The notes under the pieces are model-generated. The model saw only the letters and a program-made list of their open reading frames with translations. It made no database searches and had not been told where the DNA came from. Below are positions 28,308 to 39,010 of a DNA stretch of 64,000 bases, in pieces. Position 1 is the stretch's first letter; the number at the start of each line of letters is the position of its first letter. The stretch covers positions 1-64,000 of the forward strand of contig CANQJZ010000001.1 in NCBI GenBank assembly GCA_947624385.1, given 5' to 3'. Source of the stretch: an uncultured Oscillospiraceae bacterium (GTDB taxonomy: Bacteria; Bacillota; Clostridia; Oscillospirales; Oscillospiraceae). Position numbers and translations under genes: made by a program.

Positions 28308-29082
28308 CATACGGGACCTGCATGTGACATTCCTCTCCACCGGGAAAGAGGCCGTCCGGGGCGTGGATCTGACGATAGAACCGGGCCAGCGGCTGGGGCT
28401 GGTGGGCGAGTCCGGCTCCGGCAAGACCGTCACCGCCATGGCCCTTTCCGGGCTTATCGAGCGCTGGAACGTGAACATGTCCGGCCAGGTGCTCTTTGAG
28501 GGCAACGACCTGCTGTGCTGCTCCCGGGAGCAGCTGCGCCGGGTCCAGGGCAAGGACATCGGCGTGGTGTTCCAGGAGCCCATGACCAGCCTGAACCCGC
28601 TGATGAAGGTGGGCCGGCAGGTGGAGGAAGTGCTGAAGATACACACGGACCTGTCCCCCGAGGCGCGTCGGGATAGGGCCTTGGAAGCAATGGAGCAGGT
28701 GGGCCTTCCCGAGCCGGAGGTCACCTACGAAAAATACCCCCACCAGCTCTCCGGCGGCCAGCGCCAGCGGGCCGTGATAGCCTCCGCCATGGTCATAAGG
28801 CCCAAGCTGCTTATATGCGACGAGCCCACCACGGCCCTGGACGTGACCGTCCAGGCGCAGATATTGGAGCTTTTGAAGTCCGTGAGCGTGCAGCACGGCG
28901 TGGCCGTGCTGCTCATAAGCCACGATCTTGGCGTGGTGCGGCGGCTGTGCGAGAGCGTGGCCGTCATGTACAAGGGCCAGATCGTGGAGCGGGGGGACAC
29001 CGAGCGGGTGTTCGCCGCGCCGGAGGACGGGTACACAAAGCGGCTCATCGCCGCCATCCCCAAGAGGAAACGCCATGAGTGA
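28294..29082 (+). CDS. ABC transporter ATP-binding protein (DppD type)
   Basis: [10 protein letters not shown] Walker [34 protein letters not shown]. Confidence 0.93.
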   Translation: MALLDIRDLHVTFLSTGKEAVRGVDLTIEPGQRLGLVGESGSGKTVTAMALSGLIERWNVNMSGQVLFEGNDLLCCSREQLRRVQGKDIGVVFQEPMTSLNPLMKVGRQVEEVLKIHTDLSPEARRDRALEAMEQVGLPEPEVTYEKYPHQLSGGQRQRAVIASAMVIRPKLLICDEPTTALDVTVQAQILELLKSVSVQHGVAVLLISHDLGVVRRLCESVAVMYKGQIVERGDTERVFAAPEDGYTKRLIAAIPKRKRHE

Positions 29083-29824
29083 ACCGGTTTTGCAGGTGGA
29101 GCACCTGACCGTCAGCTACGCCGACGGCGGCGTATTTGGCCGGAAGCAGCGCCGCGAGATCGTCCACGACGTGACCTTCTGCATCGACCAGGGCCAGATC
29201 GTGGGCCTGGTGGGCGAGTCCGGCTGCGGCAAGTCCACGTTGTCGAAGGCCATACTTGGCATGCTCCCGCCGGAGAACGTGTCCGGGATGATAACCCATT
29301 ACACCAAACGGCCCCAGATGGTGTTTCAGGACCCCTTTTCCAGCCTGAACCCCGCCCGGACCGTGGGGTGGATACTGGAAGAGCCGCTGCGCATTTTCGG
29401 CAAATACGACGCACCCGAGCGCAAGCGCCGGGTGCTGGACATGCTGGAGCGGGTGGGATTAGAGCGGGAGCACGCCCAGCGCAAGCCCCGGGAGCTTTCC
29501 GGCGGCCAGCGCCAGCGGGTGTCCATCGCCCTGGCCCTCATCCAGCGGCCCCGGTTCATCATCGCCGACGAGCCGGTCTCTGCCCTGGACGTGACCATCC
29601 AGGCCCAGGTGCTGGACCTTCTCTGGGACCTGCGGCGGGAGCTGGACCTGAGCTATCTGTTCATAAGCCACGATTTGAACGTGGTGTATTCCATATGCGA
29701 CCGGGTGCTGGTGATGCAGGCCGGACGCATCGTGGAGGGCGGGACGGTGGACCAAGTCTACGACCACCCCCAACACGAATACACGAAAAAGCTGTTGGAG
29801 TCGGCCAACTATGCGGTACAGTAA
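29075..29824 (+). CDS. ABC transporter ATP-binding protein (DppF type)
   Basis: [47 protein letters not shown]. Confidence 0.93.
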   Translation: MSEPVLQVEHLTVSYADGGVFGRKQRREIVHDVTFCIDQGQIVGLVGESGCGKSTLSKAILGMLPPENVSGMITHYTKRPQMVFQDPFSSLNPARTVGWILEEPLRIFGKYDAPERKRRVLDMLERVGLEREHAQRKPRELSGGQRQRVSIALALIQRPRFIIADEPVSALDVTIQAQVLDLLWDLRRELDLSYLFISHDLNVVYSICDRVLVMQAGRIVEGGTVDQVYDHPQHEYTKKLLESANYAVQ

Positions 29825-30593
29825 AATCGTCCCGGCCCGGTTCATCGACCGGCCCAACCGGTTCATCGCCCATGTGGCGCTGGACGGTCGGACCGAGACG
29901 GTACACGTGAAGAACACGGGCCGGTGCCGGGAGCTGCTGGTCCCCGGCGCGCTTGTGTATCTATCCGACGCGGGCGAGCATACCGCCCGGAAAACGCGCT
30001 ACGATCTGGTGGCGGTCCAAAAGGGCGGCCGGCTTGTCAACATGGACAGTCAGGCCCCCAACGCCGCCGCGCTGGAGTGGCTCCGGGCGGGGCATTTATT
30101 CCCGGCGGGCACGGACATACGGCCCGAGTACACATACGGCGACAGCCGGTTTGACATCGCCGCGTTCACGCCGGATTTGGCGCTTTTGGAAGTAAAAGGC
30201 GTAACCCTCGTCGAAACTCGCTCCGCAGGTCTCTCTCCGGCGCAAGCGCCGGAGTTCGAGTGCTCCGCGGTTTCTCCTCTCCCCACGCGATTCGCTACGC
30301 TGGATTCGCGTGGGGGCCCCATTGAGGACGGCGTGGTGCTGTTCCCGGACGCGCCCACGGCCCGTGGCGCCAAGCACCTGCGGGAGCTGGCGGCGTTCCC
30401 GGGGGAGAGCTATATCCTGTTCGTTATCCAGATGGAGGGCGTTTCCTATTTCGCGCCCAACGCCGAAACGGACCCGGCCTTTGCCGCCGCCCTGCGTGCG
30501 GCCCGCGACGCCGGAGTGCATATCCTGGCCTACGACTGCCGCGTCACGCCGGAGAGCATGGAGATCAACGAACCCGTAGAAGTGAGACTATAA
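29811..30593 (+). CDS. sfsA: SfsA family DNA-binding protein carrying an in-frame repeat-derived insertion
   Basis: [43 protein letters not shown]...[22 protein letters not shown] split by about 37 aa. Confidence 0.88.
   Translation: MRYSKIVPARFIDRPNRFIAHVALDGRTETVHVKNTGRCRELLVPGALVYLSDAGEHTARKTRYDLVAVQKGGRLVNMDSQAPNAAALEWLRAGHLFPAGTDIRPEYTYGDSRFDIAAFTPDLALLEVKGVTLVETRSAGLSPAQAPEFECSAVSPLPTRFATLDSRGGPIEDGVVLFPDAPTARGAKHLRELAAFPGESYILFVIQMEGVSYFAPNAETDPAFAAALRAARDAGVHILAYDCRVTPESMEINEPVEVRL
30205..30320 (-). repeat. Type B palindromic repeat copy II, embedded in sfsA reading frame
   Basis: CTCCGGCGcaagCGCCGGAG and CCCCACGCGA..TCGCGTGGGG stems; reverse complement matches 9885-10005 in layout and linker GGGGAGAGGAG. 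Confidence 0.75.
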
Positions 30594-30675
30594 CAGACGC
30601 TACGCGCTGTTATATCAAAAAGATACCGGTCGTGCTCCCGGCTTGCGCCGGAACCGCACGACATGGTATGAAAAT

Positions 30676-30699
30676 CCGCCGGGAATTTTCTCCCGGCGG
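30676..30699. terminator. Intrinsic terminator-like hairpin
   Basis: CCGCCGGGA-attttc-TCCCGGCGG. Confidence 0.6.
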
Positions 30700-30715
30700 T
30701 GTTGCATATGTACGT

Positions 30716-31189
30716 TTATTCCTGCTTTCTGCCGAACAAAACCAGCAGATAGGGCGAGAACGCGCCCAGCACGGCGCTCAGGCCAAAGCTGCCTGTCAGG
30801 CGGTACAGGAGCATGGGCACGAGGGCGTGCCACTCCCCGGGCAGGGAGAGATAGAAAAATGTCATGGCGAGGCGGTCGGTGGGGGCCAGAAGCGCGTCCA
30901 GTGCCAGCGTGAGAAGCCGGAAGACCACGATGATGGTGGCGGAGATGACGATCTCCTTTTTCGTCATCCGGCGGAATAAACGCTGGCCGATGACGAGCGA
31001 CGCGGCCAGCACCAGACCGTACAGCAGCAGCTCCCGGCCGGGGTCGGCGGCGAGGGTCCCGTCCGGCTGGGCCGCGACGACGAACCGGCCCACGCCGTAG
31101 ACGATCAGGTAATAACAGGCGAGGCCCGCCGCGACGCAGAAAAGCGGCACGGTGAACAGTGTGTTTTTTCGGATGGACATAGAACTCAC
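30716..31189 (-). CDS. Integral membrane protein of unknown function
   Basis: 157 aa, 4 hydrophobic segments; ATGA-type overlap with upstream MFS gene. Confidence 0.6.
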   Translation of the reverse strand: MSSMSIRKNTLFTVPLFCVAAGLACYYLIVYGVGRFVVAAQPDGTLAADPGRELLLYGLVLAASLVIGQRLFRRMTKKEIVISATIIVVFRLLTLALDALLAPTDRLAMTFFYLSLPGEWHALVPMLLYRLTGSFGLSAVLGAFSPYLLVLFGRKQE

Positions 31190-32448
31190 TCCCTGTCTTT
31201 TTGTCTATTCTTCCGGCCCGGCGCCAACAGCGCGAGGCATGCCAGCACGCCCAGACACGCGGCGGCGGCCAGCACTGCGTACAGCCGCGCGCGCTCTCCG
31301 CCGCCCAGCGCCGCGCCCGCCGGGCCGGTCAACGCCAGAGCCAGCACCGCGGCGGGGTAAATGAGCTGTCCGGCCACGGGCGCGTTCATCCTTCCGAACA
31401 CCCGGCCCACGCACGTGGCCAGCACCACCGGCGTCCCACCCGCGACGACAGCCCCGGCCAGCGCCAGGGGCAGACCCGTCATCAAATCGATCTCCTTGGG
31501 AAACCGCCACAGCAGCGTTATGGCCGCCAGGTTCCCGAGGCCCAGCAGTATGGCCGTACCCACAGCGCCCAGCCGGTCACAGAGCCAGCCGAAAACATAG
31601 CTCGCCGGGATGGACAAAATGGCCCCCAGGGCCAGCCATGGCGCGGCCCGGTTCAAAAGCGTGGGCCCGCCGCCCTTTGCCAGCAGACGGCCCTCCAGAA
31701 ATTCCAGCACACCCGCGGCGGCGAAGGCCAGCATGAACGCGGCCAGCAGCACCAGCCACAGCCTCCCGTCCCGCATAAGCCTTGCCAGGGACGCAGGGCC
31801 GTCCCCCTCGCCCGCGGGGGCGCGACCCTCCCCGTCCGGGTAGAGGCCGGCATCCTCGGGCCTGTCCCGGAGCAGATACCGGGCCACCAGCGCCAGCAGC
31901 GCCAAAAGCACCGCCACGGCCAGGTAAAAGGGCCTATAATCCCCGCCCAGCGCCACGCCCACGAAGTTGACCAGCGCGGCGGCGCCCACGGCGGAGAATA
32001 AGGGCCCGCCCAGAAACGCCGCGGACAGGGCCCGGCCACGAAAGCGGATGAACCACTGGGTACAAAGGGCCGCCAGCGCAAGCTGGACGAGCACACATGC
32101 GCAGGGGATGACCGCCGCGGACAGGGCGAACAGCCAATATCGCCCGCTCACCGCGCCGCTGCACACCAGCCCCAGACACCCCAGCGCCGCCAGGGCGGAG
32201 CAGATAATGAGGCTCCCGCGCACGCCGGAGCGGGCAAACGCCCGGCAGCACAGCACCGCCATGGGTACCGCCAGAAAGCGCCCCACGGTCACGGGCAGGG
32301 ATATTTCCTCCGGCGACCAGCCCACGAACGCACGGATAATTTGGCCCTGACCGTCCAGCAGCGCCGTACACAAAAACGTGTACACCAGCCCCGTCAGGCA
32401 CACCGTCAGGGCGTAATAAGTAAACTTCCGGTTTTGAAACATGGTCAT
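31186..32448 (-). CDS. MFS transporter
   Basis: 12-TM pattern from MTMFQNRKFTYYALTVCLTGLVYTF. Confidence 0.75.
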   Translation of the reverse strand: MTMFQNRKFTYYALTVCLTGLVYTFLCTALLDGQGQIIRAFVGWSPEEISLPVTVGRFLAVPMAVLCCRAFARSGVRGSLIICSALAALGCLGLVCSGAVSGRYWLFALSAAVIPCACVLVQLALAALCTQWFIRFRGRALSAAFLGGPLFSAVGAAALVNFVGVALGGDYRPFYLAVAVLLALLALVARYLLRDRPEDAGLYPDGEGRAPAGEGDGPASLARLMRDGRLWLVLLAAFMLAFAAAGVLEFLEGRLLAKGGGPTLLNRAAPWLALGAILSIPASYVFGWLCDRLGAVGTAILLGLGNLAAITLLWRFPKEIDLMTGLPLALAGAVVAGGTPVVLATCVGRVFGRMNAPVAGQLIYPAAVLALALTGPAGAALGGGERARLYAVLAAAACLGVLACLALLAPGRKNRQKDRE

Positions 32449-33107
32449 CTCTCGTGTGCTTTTTTGCGCAGGGACAGCACCAGTATCACCGCCTCCGCCA
32501 CCACGGCGGTCAGCACGGCGGCGGATATGGCGAGCCACAGCCCGTCGTCGTTCTCCTTATCGTCATCATCCTCCGCCGCGGGCGCCGGCGCGTCGCTATC
32601 CAGGTCCGTGTCGGTGGCCGGGTCGATGGGGTCCGCGTCGGTGGGCGAGGCCGTTTCGGGGGCGGCGAGAGACGCCATCGCCTGCTCCGCCTCGGGCAGA
32701 CTGTAATAATATTCCGCGTTGCCCTCGGTGGCCGGTAAAACCCTGCCGCAGTTGGTACACTTCCAGGTGCCGAAGGCGGTGAAATTCCCGTCGCCGTCAC
32801 GCTCGGCGTCGTACTGGTAGGCGTAGTCGTGGCCGATAGCGTGGACCAGTATCCTGCCGCAGTCCACGCACACCTGGCTGTGTGTGCAGGTGGCCGGCGC
32901 ATCCTCCGGCGTGTGGGTCCCGGTGGCCGGCAGTTCAGCCGTGTATGTATAGCCGCACTTGGCGCAGGTATAGGCCGCGAGTCCCGCCTCCACGCAGGTG
33001 GCCGGACGCAGCACGGTCTCGTTAAACTCGTGCTCGCATCCGCCGTCGGCCAGCGCGGGGGTGGCGAGCAAGGCCGCGGTCAGCAGAAAGGCCAGTATCT
33101 TTCGCAT
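32445..33107 (-). CDS. Secreted/membrane-anchored protein with Cys-pair (zinc-ribbon-like) modules
   Basis: Signal peptide MRKILAFLLTAALLATPALA; repeated CxxC (YTCAKCGYTY, CVDCGR, WKCTNCGR); C-terminal TM. Confidence 0.65.
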   Translation of the reverse strand: MRKILAFLLTAALLATPALADGGCEHEFNETVLRPATCVEAGLAAYTCAKCGYTYTAELPATGTHTPEDAPATCTHSQVCVDCGRILVHAIGHDYAYQYDAERDGDGNFTAFGTWKCTNCGRVLPATEGNAEYYYSLPEAEQAMASLAAPETASPTDADPIDPATDTDLDSDAPAPAAEDDDDKENDDGLWLAISAAVLTAVVAEAVILVLSLRKKAHER

Positions 33108-33140
33108 AAGTATAGCTCCCCTTTCGGGCAAATAAAGTCA

Positions 33141-33171
33141 CAGGCTGTCAAACATGCGTTTTGACAGCCTG
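33141..33171. terminator. Intrinsic terminator
   Basis: CAGGCTGTCAAA-N7-TTTGACAGCCTG with T-rich flank. Confidence 0.75.
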
Positions 33172-33184
33172 GTTTTATCTCTCT

Positions 33185-34381
33185 TTATCCCCTGGCTTCC
33201 CGAACGATGTCCGTGGAGAATACCACAGGGCCGTCGCAGGGCGCGGGCCGTCGGTACACGTCGAAGAACCGGTCCAGGACCTTTTGGATATCCGCCAGAT
33301 CGTAGTCCTGCTCAAATGTGTCCTCCAAAAGTCTTGCCTGGGTCCACTTGGGCAGGTCGTAGACCAGCGAGAAGTGCAGCAGAAAATCGTACAGCTCCCA
33401 GGGCTCGGCGTCGTCGTCCCGTGCGATGGAGCGGATGGGCTGGGAGAGATTTAAATCGCCGCAGGTGTTGGCGTACCAGCGCATGGCCAGCCGGGCCACG
33501 CTCCGGGGCACCGTGGCGTTCACGGCGTAGCCCTCCGGCGTTATCCCGTCCAGCACACGGGCGGTGAGATCGGTGTTGTCCAGTTCAAGGCCGCCCTGCC
33601 CGCCCAATGTGACGCCGAAGGCCGCCGCGATCTGGTGGGCCCGGTTGCCGTCGGCGGTGACGTGGATGTTCTTGCGGGAGAGCTTCAGCTTATCCACCGC
33701 CGTGACAGCCGCCGTCAGCGCCAGCAGGGACGGGGCCGTCCTGTCGATATGTACGGTGAGCTGGGTGGCACCCAGGCGCTTCATCCGCCGGGCCAGCCCC
33801 TCGCCCTGGAGCTTCACCACCCGTGGCAGCTCCTCGGGCAGCGGCGTCCACGGCGTCTGGGGCTGGTCGGTGACCAGACCCTCCTCGGGAGCGGCCTTCT
33901 CCCGGCTGGGTATGCTCACCCGGGCGAAGACGTAGCCGTCGTCGCTTTGCAAAATGGCGCCGTTCTGGGCAATGACGCACTGGCCGGTGTACAGCGTCCC
34001 GCCGTCGCCCCCCATGGGGCAGGCCAGGGCCACCACCGCCATATTCTCGTGGCTGGCAAGCCCCGCCAGGTTGATGTTTTCCAGGTGGGAGGACACCGTG
34101 GCGGGGGTGTCCGACGAGCAGCACAAAATTTTCAGCTCCGGGTGGGGGTGGGCCAGCTCTTCCCGGGGCAGAGAGGGCTCCATAATGGGATAGACCGTCA
34201 TCTTTCCGGCCTGACGCTCGATGGCGCCCCGGTTCATGTCCTCGGGCAGACCGGCGGGCAGCACCAGAATGGACGCCCCGTCATTGCGTGCCCTGTCGAT
34301 GGCCGCCAGGACGTTTGCCATATTCTGGCCCGGCTGGCCGGGCAGAAGCTCCGGCGCGGCCGCCGCGATCTTGATCTTCAC
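33185..34381 (-). CDS. Degenerate NadE-like protein (nitrilase-like N-terminal + NAD synthetase-like C-terminal), probably non-catalytic
   Basis: N-term KIKIAAAAPELLPGQPGQNMANVLAAIDRARNDGASILVLPAGLPE and C-term ELYDFLLHFSLVYD resemble NadE; SGGLDS and FPEL motifs not present. Confidence 0.5.
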   Translation of the reverse strand: MKIKIAAAAPELLPGQPGQNMANVLAAIDRARNDGASILVLPAGLPEDMNRGAIERQAGKMTVYPIMEPSLPREELAHPHPELKILCCSSDTPATVSSHLENINLAGLASHENMAVVALACPMGGDGGTLYTGQCVIAQNGAILQSDDGYVFARVSIPSREKAAPEEGLVTDQPQTPWTPLPEELPRVVKLQGEGLARRMKRLGATQLTVHIDRTAPSLLALTAAVTAVDKLKLSRKNIHVTADGNRAHQIAAAFGVTLGGQGGLELDNTDLTARVLDGITPEGYAVNATVPRSVARLAMRWYANTCGDLNLSQPIRSIARDDDAEPWELYDFLLHFSLVYDLPKWTQARLLEDTFEQDYDLADIQKVLDRFFDVYRRPAPCDGPVVFSTDIVREARG

Positions 34382-34386
34382 GCTTG

Positions 34387-34767
34387 TCAGCCCCCTTCTG
34401 AAAATTCCAACAGGTCGTCGGGGAAATACCGCAGTATGGCGGCCCGGGCCGCCGCGAAGTTGCCCTCCGTGACCGTCACGGTGACCGTGTCGCCGGTGAC
34501 GGCTGCGGTCATCTCGTACTCCGGCAGGGCCGGGAAGACCTGTTCCTCCAAGATGTCTGCCAGCCGTGGCAGGTCGTTTTCATAGCTGGCCCGCTCCGGC
34601 GGGGTATAGCCGGGGATGGGGTCGCGGCCCACCGTGAAGCACAGCACCGTGGCCAGCACGAACACGATGAGGAACATGGCGCACCCGGCCGGGCCGATGG
34701 ACTTGACAAAGGCCTGGCCGGCGGTGAGCTTTGGCTCCTGAGCAACAGGCTTCTTTTCCTCGTCCAC
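34387..34767 (-). CDS. Small membrane protein of unknown function
   Basis: 126 aa with one TM segment. Confidence 0.6.
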   Translation of the reverse strand: MDEEKKPVAQEPKLTAGQAFVKSIGPAGCAMFLIVFVLATVLCFTVGRDPIPGYTPPERASYENDLPRLADILEEQVFPALPEYEMTAAVTGDTVTVTVTEGNFAAARAAILRYFPDDLLEFSEGG

Positions 34768-34771
34768 GGAT

Positions 34772-36208
34772 TCAGTACTTAACGCGCCGGGCGATATAAT
34801 CCGCCACCTGATCCATGGGAATGCGGACCTGCTCCATGCTGTCCCGCTCCCGGACGGTGACGCAGTGGTCGGCCTCTATCTCCCCGTCGCCCACGGTCTG
34901 GAAGTCCAGCGTCACGCAAAACGGCGTGCCGATCTCGTCCTGGCGGCGGTAGCGCTTGCCGATGGAGCCGGTCTCGTCGTAGTCGCAGGAGAACTCCTTG
35001 GCCAGCTTGGCATAAAGCTCTTTGGCCGGGCCGGACAGCACGTCTTTTTTGCTCAGGGGCAGCACCGCGCACTTATAGGGCGCCAGCTGGGGGTGCAGGT
35101 GCAGCACCGTGCGCACGTCCGGGTTGCCCTTCTTGTCCACGCCCACCTGTTCCTCGTCGTAGGCGTCGATCAGGAAGGCCAGCATCACCCGGTCCGCGCC
35201 AAGGGACGGCTCGATGACGTAGGGGACGAAGCCCTCGTCCATGCCCTCTTCCTTGTACTCCATCTTCTCCCCGGAGAAGGTCTGGTGCTGGGTCAGGTCA
35301 TAGTCCGTCCGGTCCGCGATGCCCCACAGCTCGCCCCAGCCAAAGGGGAACAGATACTCAAAGTCCGTGGTGGCCTTGGAATAGAAGCTCAGCTCCTCCG
35401 GCGTGTGGTCCCGCAGGCGCAGATACTCGTCGTTCATGCCCAGTTCCAGCAGCCACTTGTGGCAGAACTCCCGCCAGTACTTAAACCACTCCAGGTCCGA
35501 ACCGGGCTGGCAGAAGAACTCCAGCTCCATCTGCTCGAACTCCAAAATGCGGAAGGTGAAGTTGCCCGGTGTGATCTCGTTGCGGAAGCTCTTGCCGATC
35601 TGGCAGATGCCGAAGGGCAGCTTTTTCCGGGTGGTGCGCAGCACGCTCTTGTAGTCCACAAAAATGCCCTGGGCGGTCTCGGGCCGCAGGTACACGTCCG
35701 TGCCGGACTCCTGGGTGACGCCCTGGTGGGTCTTGAACATCAGGTTGAACTTCTTGATGTCGGAAAAATCCGTGGCGCCGCAGCCGGGGCAGGGTATCTT
35801 TTTCTCCCGGATATACTCCACCATCTCGTCGTTGGTCAGGGCCTCCACGTTGATGTCGGTACCGGTCTCCTTGGCCCATTCCTCAATGAGCTTGTCGGCC
35901 CGGTGGCGGCGCTTGCAGCCCTTGCAGTCGATGAGCGGGTCGTTGAAGTTGGTCACGTGGCCGGAGGCCTCCCACACCCGGGGGTTCATGAGGATGCCTG
36001 CGTCCAGCCCCACGTTATAGGGACTTTCCTGGACGAATTTCTTCCACCAGGCGTTTTTCACGTTCTGCTTCATCAGCACGCCAAGAGGACCGTAGTCCCA
36101 GGAGTTGGCCAGACCGCCGTATATTTCGGAGCCGGCGAAGATGAAGCCCCTGTTTTTGCACAGGGCCACGATCTTTTCCATCGTCTTGTCTTCGGCTTTC
36201 ATGCGCAT
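34772..36208 (-). CDS. glyS: Glycyl-tRNA synthetase (alpha2 type)
   Basis: [84 protein letters not shown]. Confidence 0.95.
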   Translation of the reverse strand: MRMKAEDKTMEKIVALCKNRGFIFAGSEIYGGLANSWDYGPLGVLMKQNVKNAWWKKFVQESPYNVGLDAGILMNPRVWEASGHVTNFNDPLIDCKGCKRRHRADKLIEEWAKETGTDINVEALTNDEMVEYIREKKIPCPGCGATDFSDIKKFNLMFKTHQGVTQESGTDVYLRPETAQGIFVDYKSVLRTTRKKLPFGICQIGKSFRNEITPGNFTFRILEFEQMELEFFCQPGSDLEWFKYWREFCHKWLLELGMNDEYLRLRDHTPEELSFYSKATTDFEYLFPFGWGELWGIADRTDYDLTQHQTFSGEKMEYKEEGMDEGFVPYVIEPSLGADRVMLAFLIDAYDEEQVGVDKKGNPDVRTVLHLHPQLAPYKCAVLPLSKKDVLSGPAKELYAKLAKEFSCDYDETGSIGKRYRRQDEIGTPFCVTLDFQTVGDGEIEADHCVTVRERDSMEQVRIPMDQVADYIARRVKY

Positions 36209-36212
36209 TGGT

Positions 36213-36860
36213 TCAATTCTCCTTTTCGGAAGATATATTCAAATTCGGTTCCTCGTAATCCATGGTCCCCAGGTCGTCCAGCGTCCGCTCAAAGGCGGGG
36301 ATGAACTTTTCCAGAAAGTAATCCACCTCGGGCAGGCGATAGCCCCGTAGGGTCTCCAGGCTCTTGCGCTCGGCCATCAAAAACTCGTCGTTGCCGGCGC
36401 GGCGTTCCTCGATGCACTTGATGTAGGCGCTGAGCTTGTCGGCGGCCTTCACCAGGGGCTTTAAGGCCGGGTCCGGCTCCGACAAAAGCGGCGCGTAGGC
36501 CGGCCGCAGTTCTGACGGGAGCATGCCCAGCAGCTTTTCCGCCGCCGCCGATTCCACCTGCCGGTAGGCGGTCATGATCTCCGGATTATGGTATTTTATC
36601 GGCGTGGGCAGGTCCCCGGTCAGTATCTCCCCCGCGTCGTGGAACAGCGCCGCGGCCGCCGCCGCGTTGGGGTCGCAGTCCATGCCGAACACGTCCCGGC
36701 GTATCACCGCCAGCGCGTGGGCCAGCACCGCCACCATGTGGCTGTGCTCCTGCACGTTCTCTCGCGTCACCGAGCGCATCAGCGCCCAGCGGTCGATGTT
36801 CTTCATCCGGGCGATGAGGGCGTAAAAGCTGTCCAACCCGCCAGCCTCCCAAGGTTCCAA
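36213..36860 (-). CDS. HD-domain 5'-nucleotidase (YfbR-like)
   Basis: RDVF..., [40 protein letters not shown]. Confidence 0.85.
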   Translation of the reverse strand: MEPWEAGGLDSFYALIARMKNIDRWALMRSVTRENVQEHSHMVAVLAHALAVIRRDVFGMDCDPNAAAAAALFHDAGEILTGDLPTPIKYHNPEIMTAYRQVESAAAEKLLGMLPSELRPAYAPLLSEPDPALKPLVKAADKLSAYIKCIEERRAGNDEFLMAERKSLETLRGYRLPEVDYFLEKFIPAFERTLDDLGTMDYEEPNLNISSEKEN

Positions 36861-36975
36861 ATTACCCTATACTATATCATACGCGAACATCATATGCAAA
36901 CAAACTTTTTGATCACTGTCTGCGGCTTGGAATATCCGGGGGAATATGATATACTTTCACGCGAGGTGATAAGCT

Positions 36976-37998
36976 ATGCGGAGCGTGAAGCTTGGCAGCA
37001 CGGGCCTGACCGTGACGAAACCCGCCTTCGGGGCATTGCCCATCCAGCGGCGGGACAAGGACGAGGCCGTGCGCATCCTGCGCCGGGCCTATGAGGGCGG
37101 CATACGCTATTTCGATACCGCCAACGCCTATACGGACTCGGAGGAAAAGATCGGTCTGGCCCTGGCCGACGTGCGGGGGGACATTGTGATCTCCACCAAG
37201 AGCATGGGCCGGGACTACGATACCGTTGCGAAACATATCCAGTCGTCCCTGGAGCGGATGAAGACGGACTACATAGACCTGTTCCAGTTCCATATGGTGT
37301 CCGGCTGGGACGAGGTGGACAACGGCGCGTACCTGGCGGCCCTGAACGCGAAAGAGAAGGGCTATATCCGGCACATCGGCGTGACCAGCCATTCCATCCG
37401 CTTTTCCGAGGAAGCGGTGGCCTCCGGCCGGTTTGAGACGCTGCAATTCCCGTTCAGTTATCTTTCCAGCGACGAGGAAGTGGCCCTGGTCCGGTCCTGC
37501 CTGAACGCCGGCATGGGCTTTATCGCCATGAAGGCCCTGGCGGGCGGGCTTCTGGCCAACGCCCGGGCGGTACACGCGTTCATGCGGGAGCAGGACGGGG
37601 TGGTGCCCATTTACGGCGTGCAGACCATGGACGAGCTGGAACAGTGGCTCTCCCTTGCCGACGAGGACCCGGCCATGACGGACGAGCTGCAAGCGGTCAT
37701 CGACAAGGACCGGGCCGAGCTGGGCGGTCAGTTCTGCCGAAGCTGTGGCTACTGCATGCCCTGCCCCCAGGGCATCGAGATACGCCAGTGCGCCCGGATG
37801 GACATGCTCATTCGCCGCAGTCCCTGGCGGCCCTACTTCACCCCGGAGTGGCAGGCGAAGATGAATAAGATCAACGACTGCGTGAACTGCGGCCGCTGCA
37901 AGTCCAAGTGCCCCTACCACCTGGACACGCCCAACGTGCTCAAATACATGCTGAAGGATTACTGGGAGTTTTATGAGGCCCACAAAGCGGAGCTGTAA
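36976..37998 (+). CDS. Aldo/keto reductase with C-terminal 4Fe-4S motif
   Basis: FDTANAYTDSEEKIG; CRSCGYCMPCPQGIEI; CVNCGRCKSKCPYHLDTP. Confidence 0.92.
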   Translation: MRSVKLGSTGLTVTKPAFGALPIQRRDKDEAVRILRRAYEGGIRYFDTANAYTDSEEKIGLALADVRGDIVISTKSMGRDYDTVAKHIQSSLERMKTDYIDLFQFHMVSGWDEVDNGAYLAALNAKEKGYIRHIGVTSHSIRFSEEAVASGRFETLQFPFSYLSSDEEVALVRSCLNAGMGFIAMKALAGGLLANARAVHAFMREQDGVVPIYGVQTMDELEQWLSLADEDPAMTDELQAVIDKDRAELGGQFCRSCGYCMPCPQGIEIRQCARMDMLIRRSPWRPYFTPEWQAKMNKINDCVNCGRCKSKCPYHLDTPNVLKYMLKDYWEFYEAHKAEL

Positions 37999-39010
37999 GC
38001 TTATCGCCCTGGCCCTGGCCTTAGCCCTGACTCTGGCCGGGTGCGGCAAGGACCCGGCGGCGGAAAAGCACGAAAAGCAGCTTTTCGCCATGGACACGGT
38101 GATGCTCCTGACCGCCTACGGGGACGCGGGCGACGCCGCCCTGACCGCCGCCGTGGACGCCATCAACGCTCTGGCGGCGGACCTGGACCCGGAGAAGGCG
38201 GGCAGCTCCGTCCACGCCCTGAACGCCGGCGCCGGCGGACCGGTGAGCGTGTCGGAAGACTGCATGCGCGTGCTGGACACGGCCCTGGCCGTTTACCGGG
38301 ACACCGGCGGCGCTTTGGACCCGGCGCTCTATCCCGTTATCCGGGCCTGGGGCTTCACCACCGGCCAATACCGGGTGCCGGAACCGTCCGAGCTGGACGA
38401 ACTGCTGGCCGATAAGAATACGGACGGTATTATTCTGGACGCTTCCAATGGGACCGCCGCGCTGCCGGCGGGTATGGCCGTATCCCTTGGCGCGGTGGCC
38501 AAGGGCTACGCCGCCCAAAAAGCGGCCGACGCGGCCCGTGCCGCCGGCGTCGATCATGCCATCTTCTCCCTGGGCGGCAATGTCCAGACGTTGGGCGACA
38601 CCCGGCCCGACGGCCAGCCCTGGCAGGTGGCCGTCACGGACCCCAACGACACGGGTTCTTACGTGGGCACACTGTCCGTGGGTGAGACGGCGGTTGTCAC
38701 CTCCGGCGGCTATCAGCGCTATTTTGAGGAAGGCGGCCAGCGCTATATCCACATTCTGGACCCGGCCACGGGTCAGCCTGTGGACAACGGCCTTTTATCC
38801 GTCACGGTGGTGACCCCTGACGGGACCCGTGCCGACGCCCTGTCCACGGCCCTTTTCGTGCTGGGCGAGGACGGCGCGCTTTCCTACGCCGCCGCCCATG
38901 AGGACGTGGACCTGGTGCTGGTGACGGACGACGGCCGGGTCATCGTCACGGCCGGTCTGGCCGAGGGCTTCACCGAGCACGCCGAGGGATACACCTATGA
39001 ATATCCTTGA
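37973..39010 (+). CDS. apbE: FAD:protein FMN transferase (ApbE), lipoprotein
   Basis: Lipobox LTLAGC; AMDTVMLLTAYG; SLGAVAKGYAAQKAAD; SLGGNVQTLG. Confidence 0.92.
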   Translation: MRPTKRSCKLIALALALALTLAGCGKDPAAEKHEKQLFAMDTVMLLTAYGDAGDAALTAAVDAINALAADLDPEKAGSSVHALNAGAGGPVSVSEDCMRVLDTALAVYRDTGGALDPALYPVIRAWGFTTGQYRVPEPSELDELLADKNTDGIILDASNGTAALPAGMAVSLGAVAKGYAAQKAADAARAAGVDHAIFSLGGNVQTLGDTRPDGQPWQVAVTDPNDTGSYVGTLSVGETAVVTSGGYQRYFEEGGQRYIHILDPATGQPVDNGLLSVTVVTPDGTRADALSTALFVLGEDGALSYAAAHEDVDLVLVTDDGRVIVTAGLAEGFTEHAEGYTYEYP

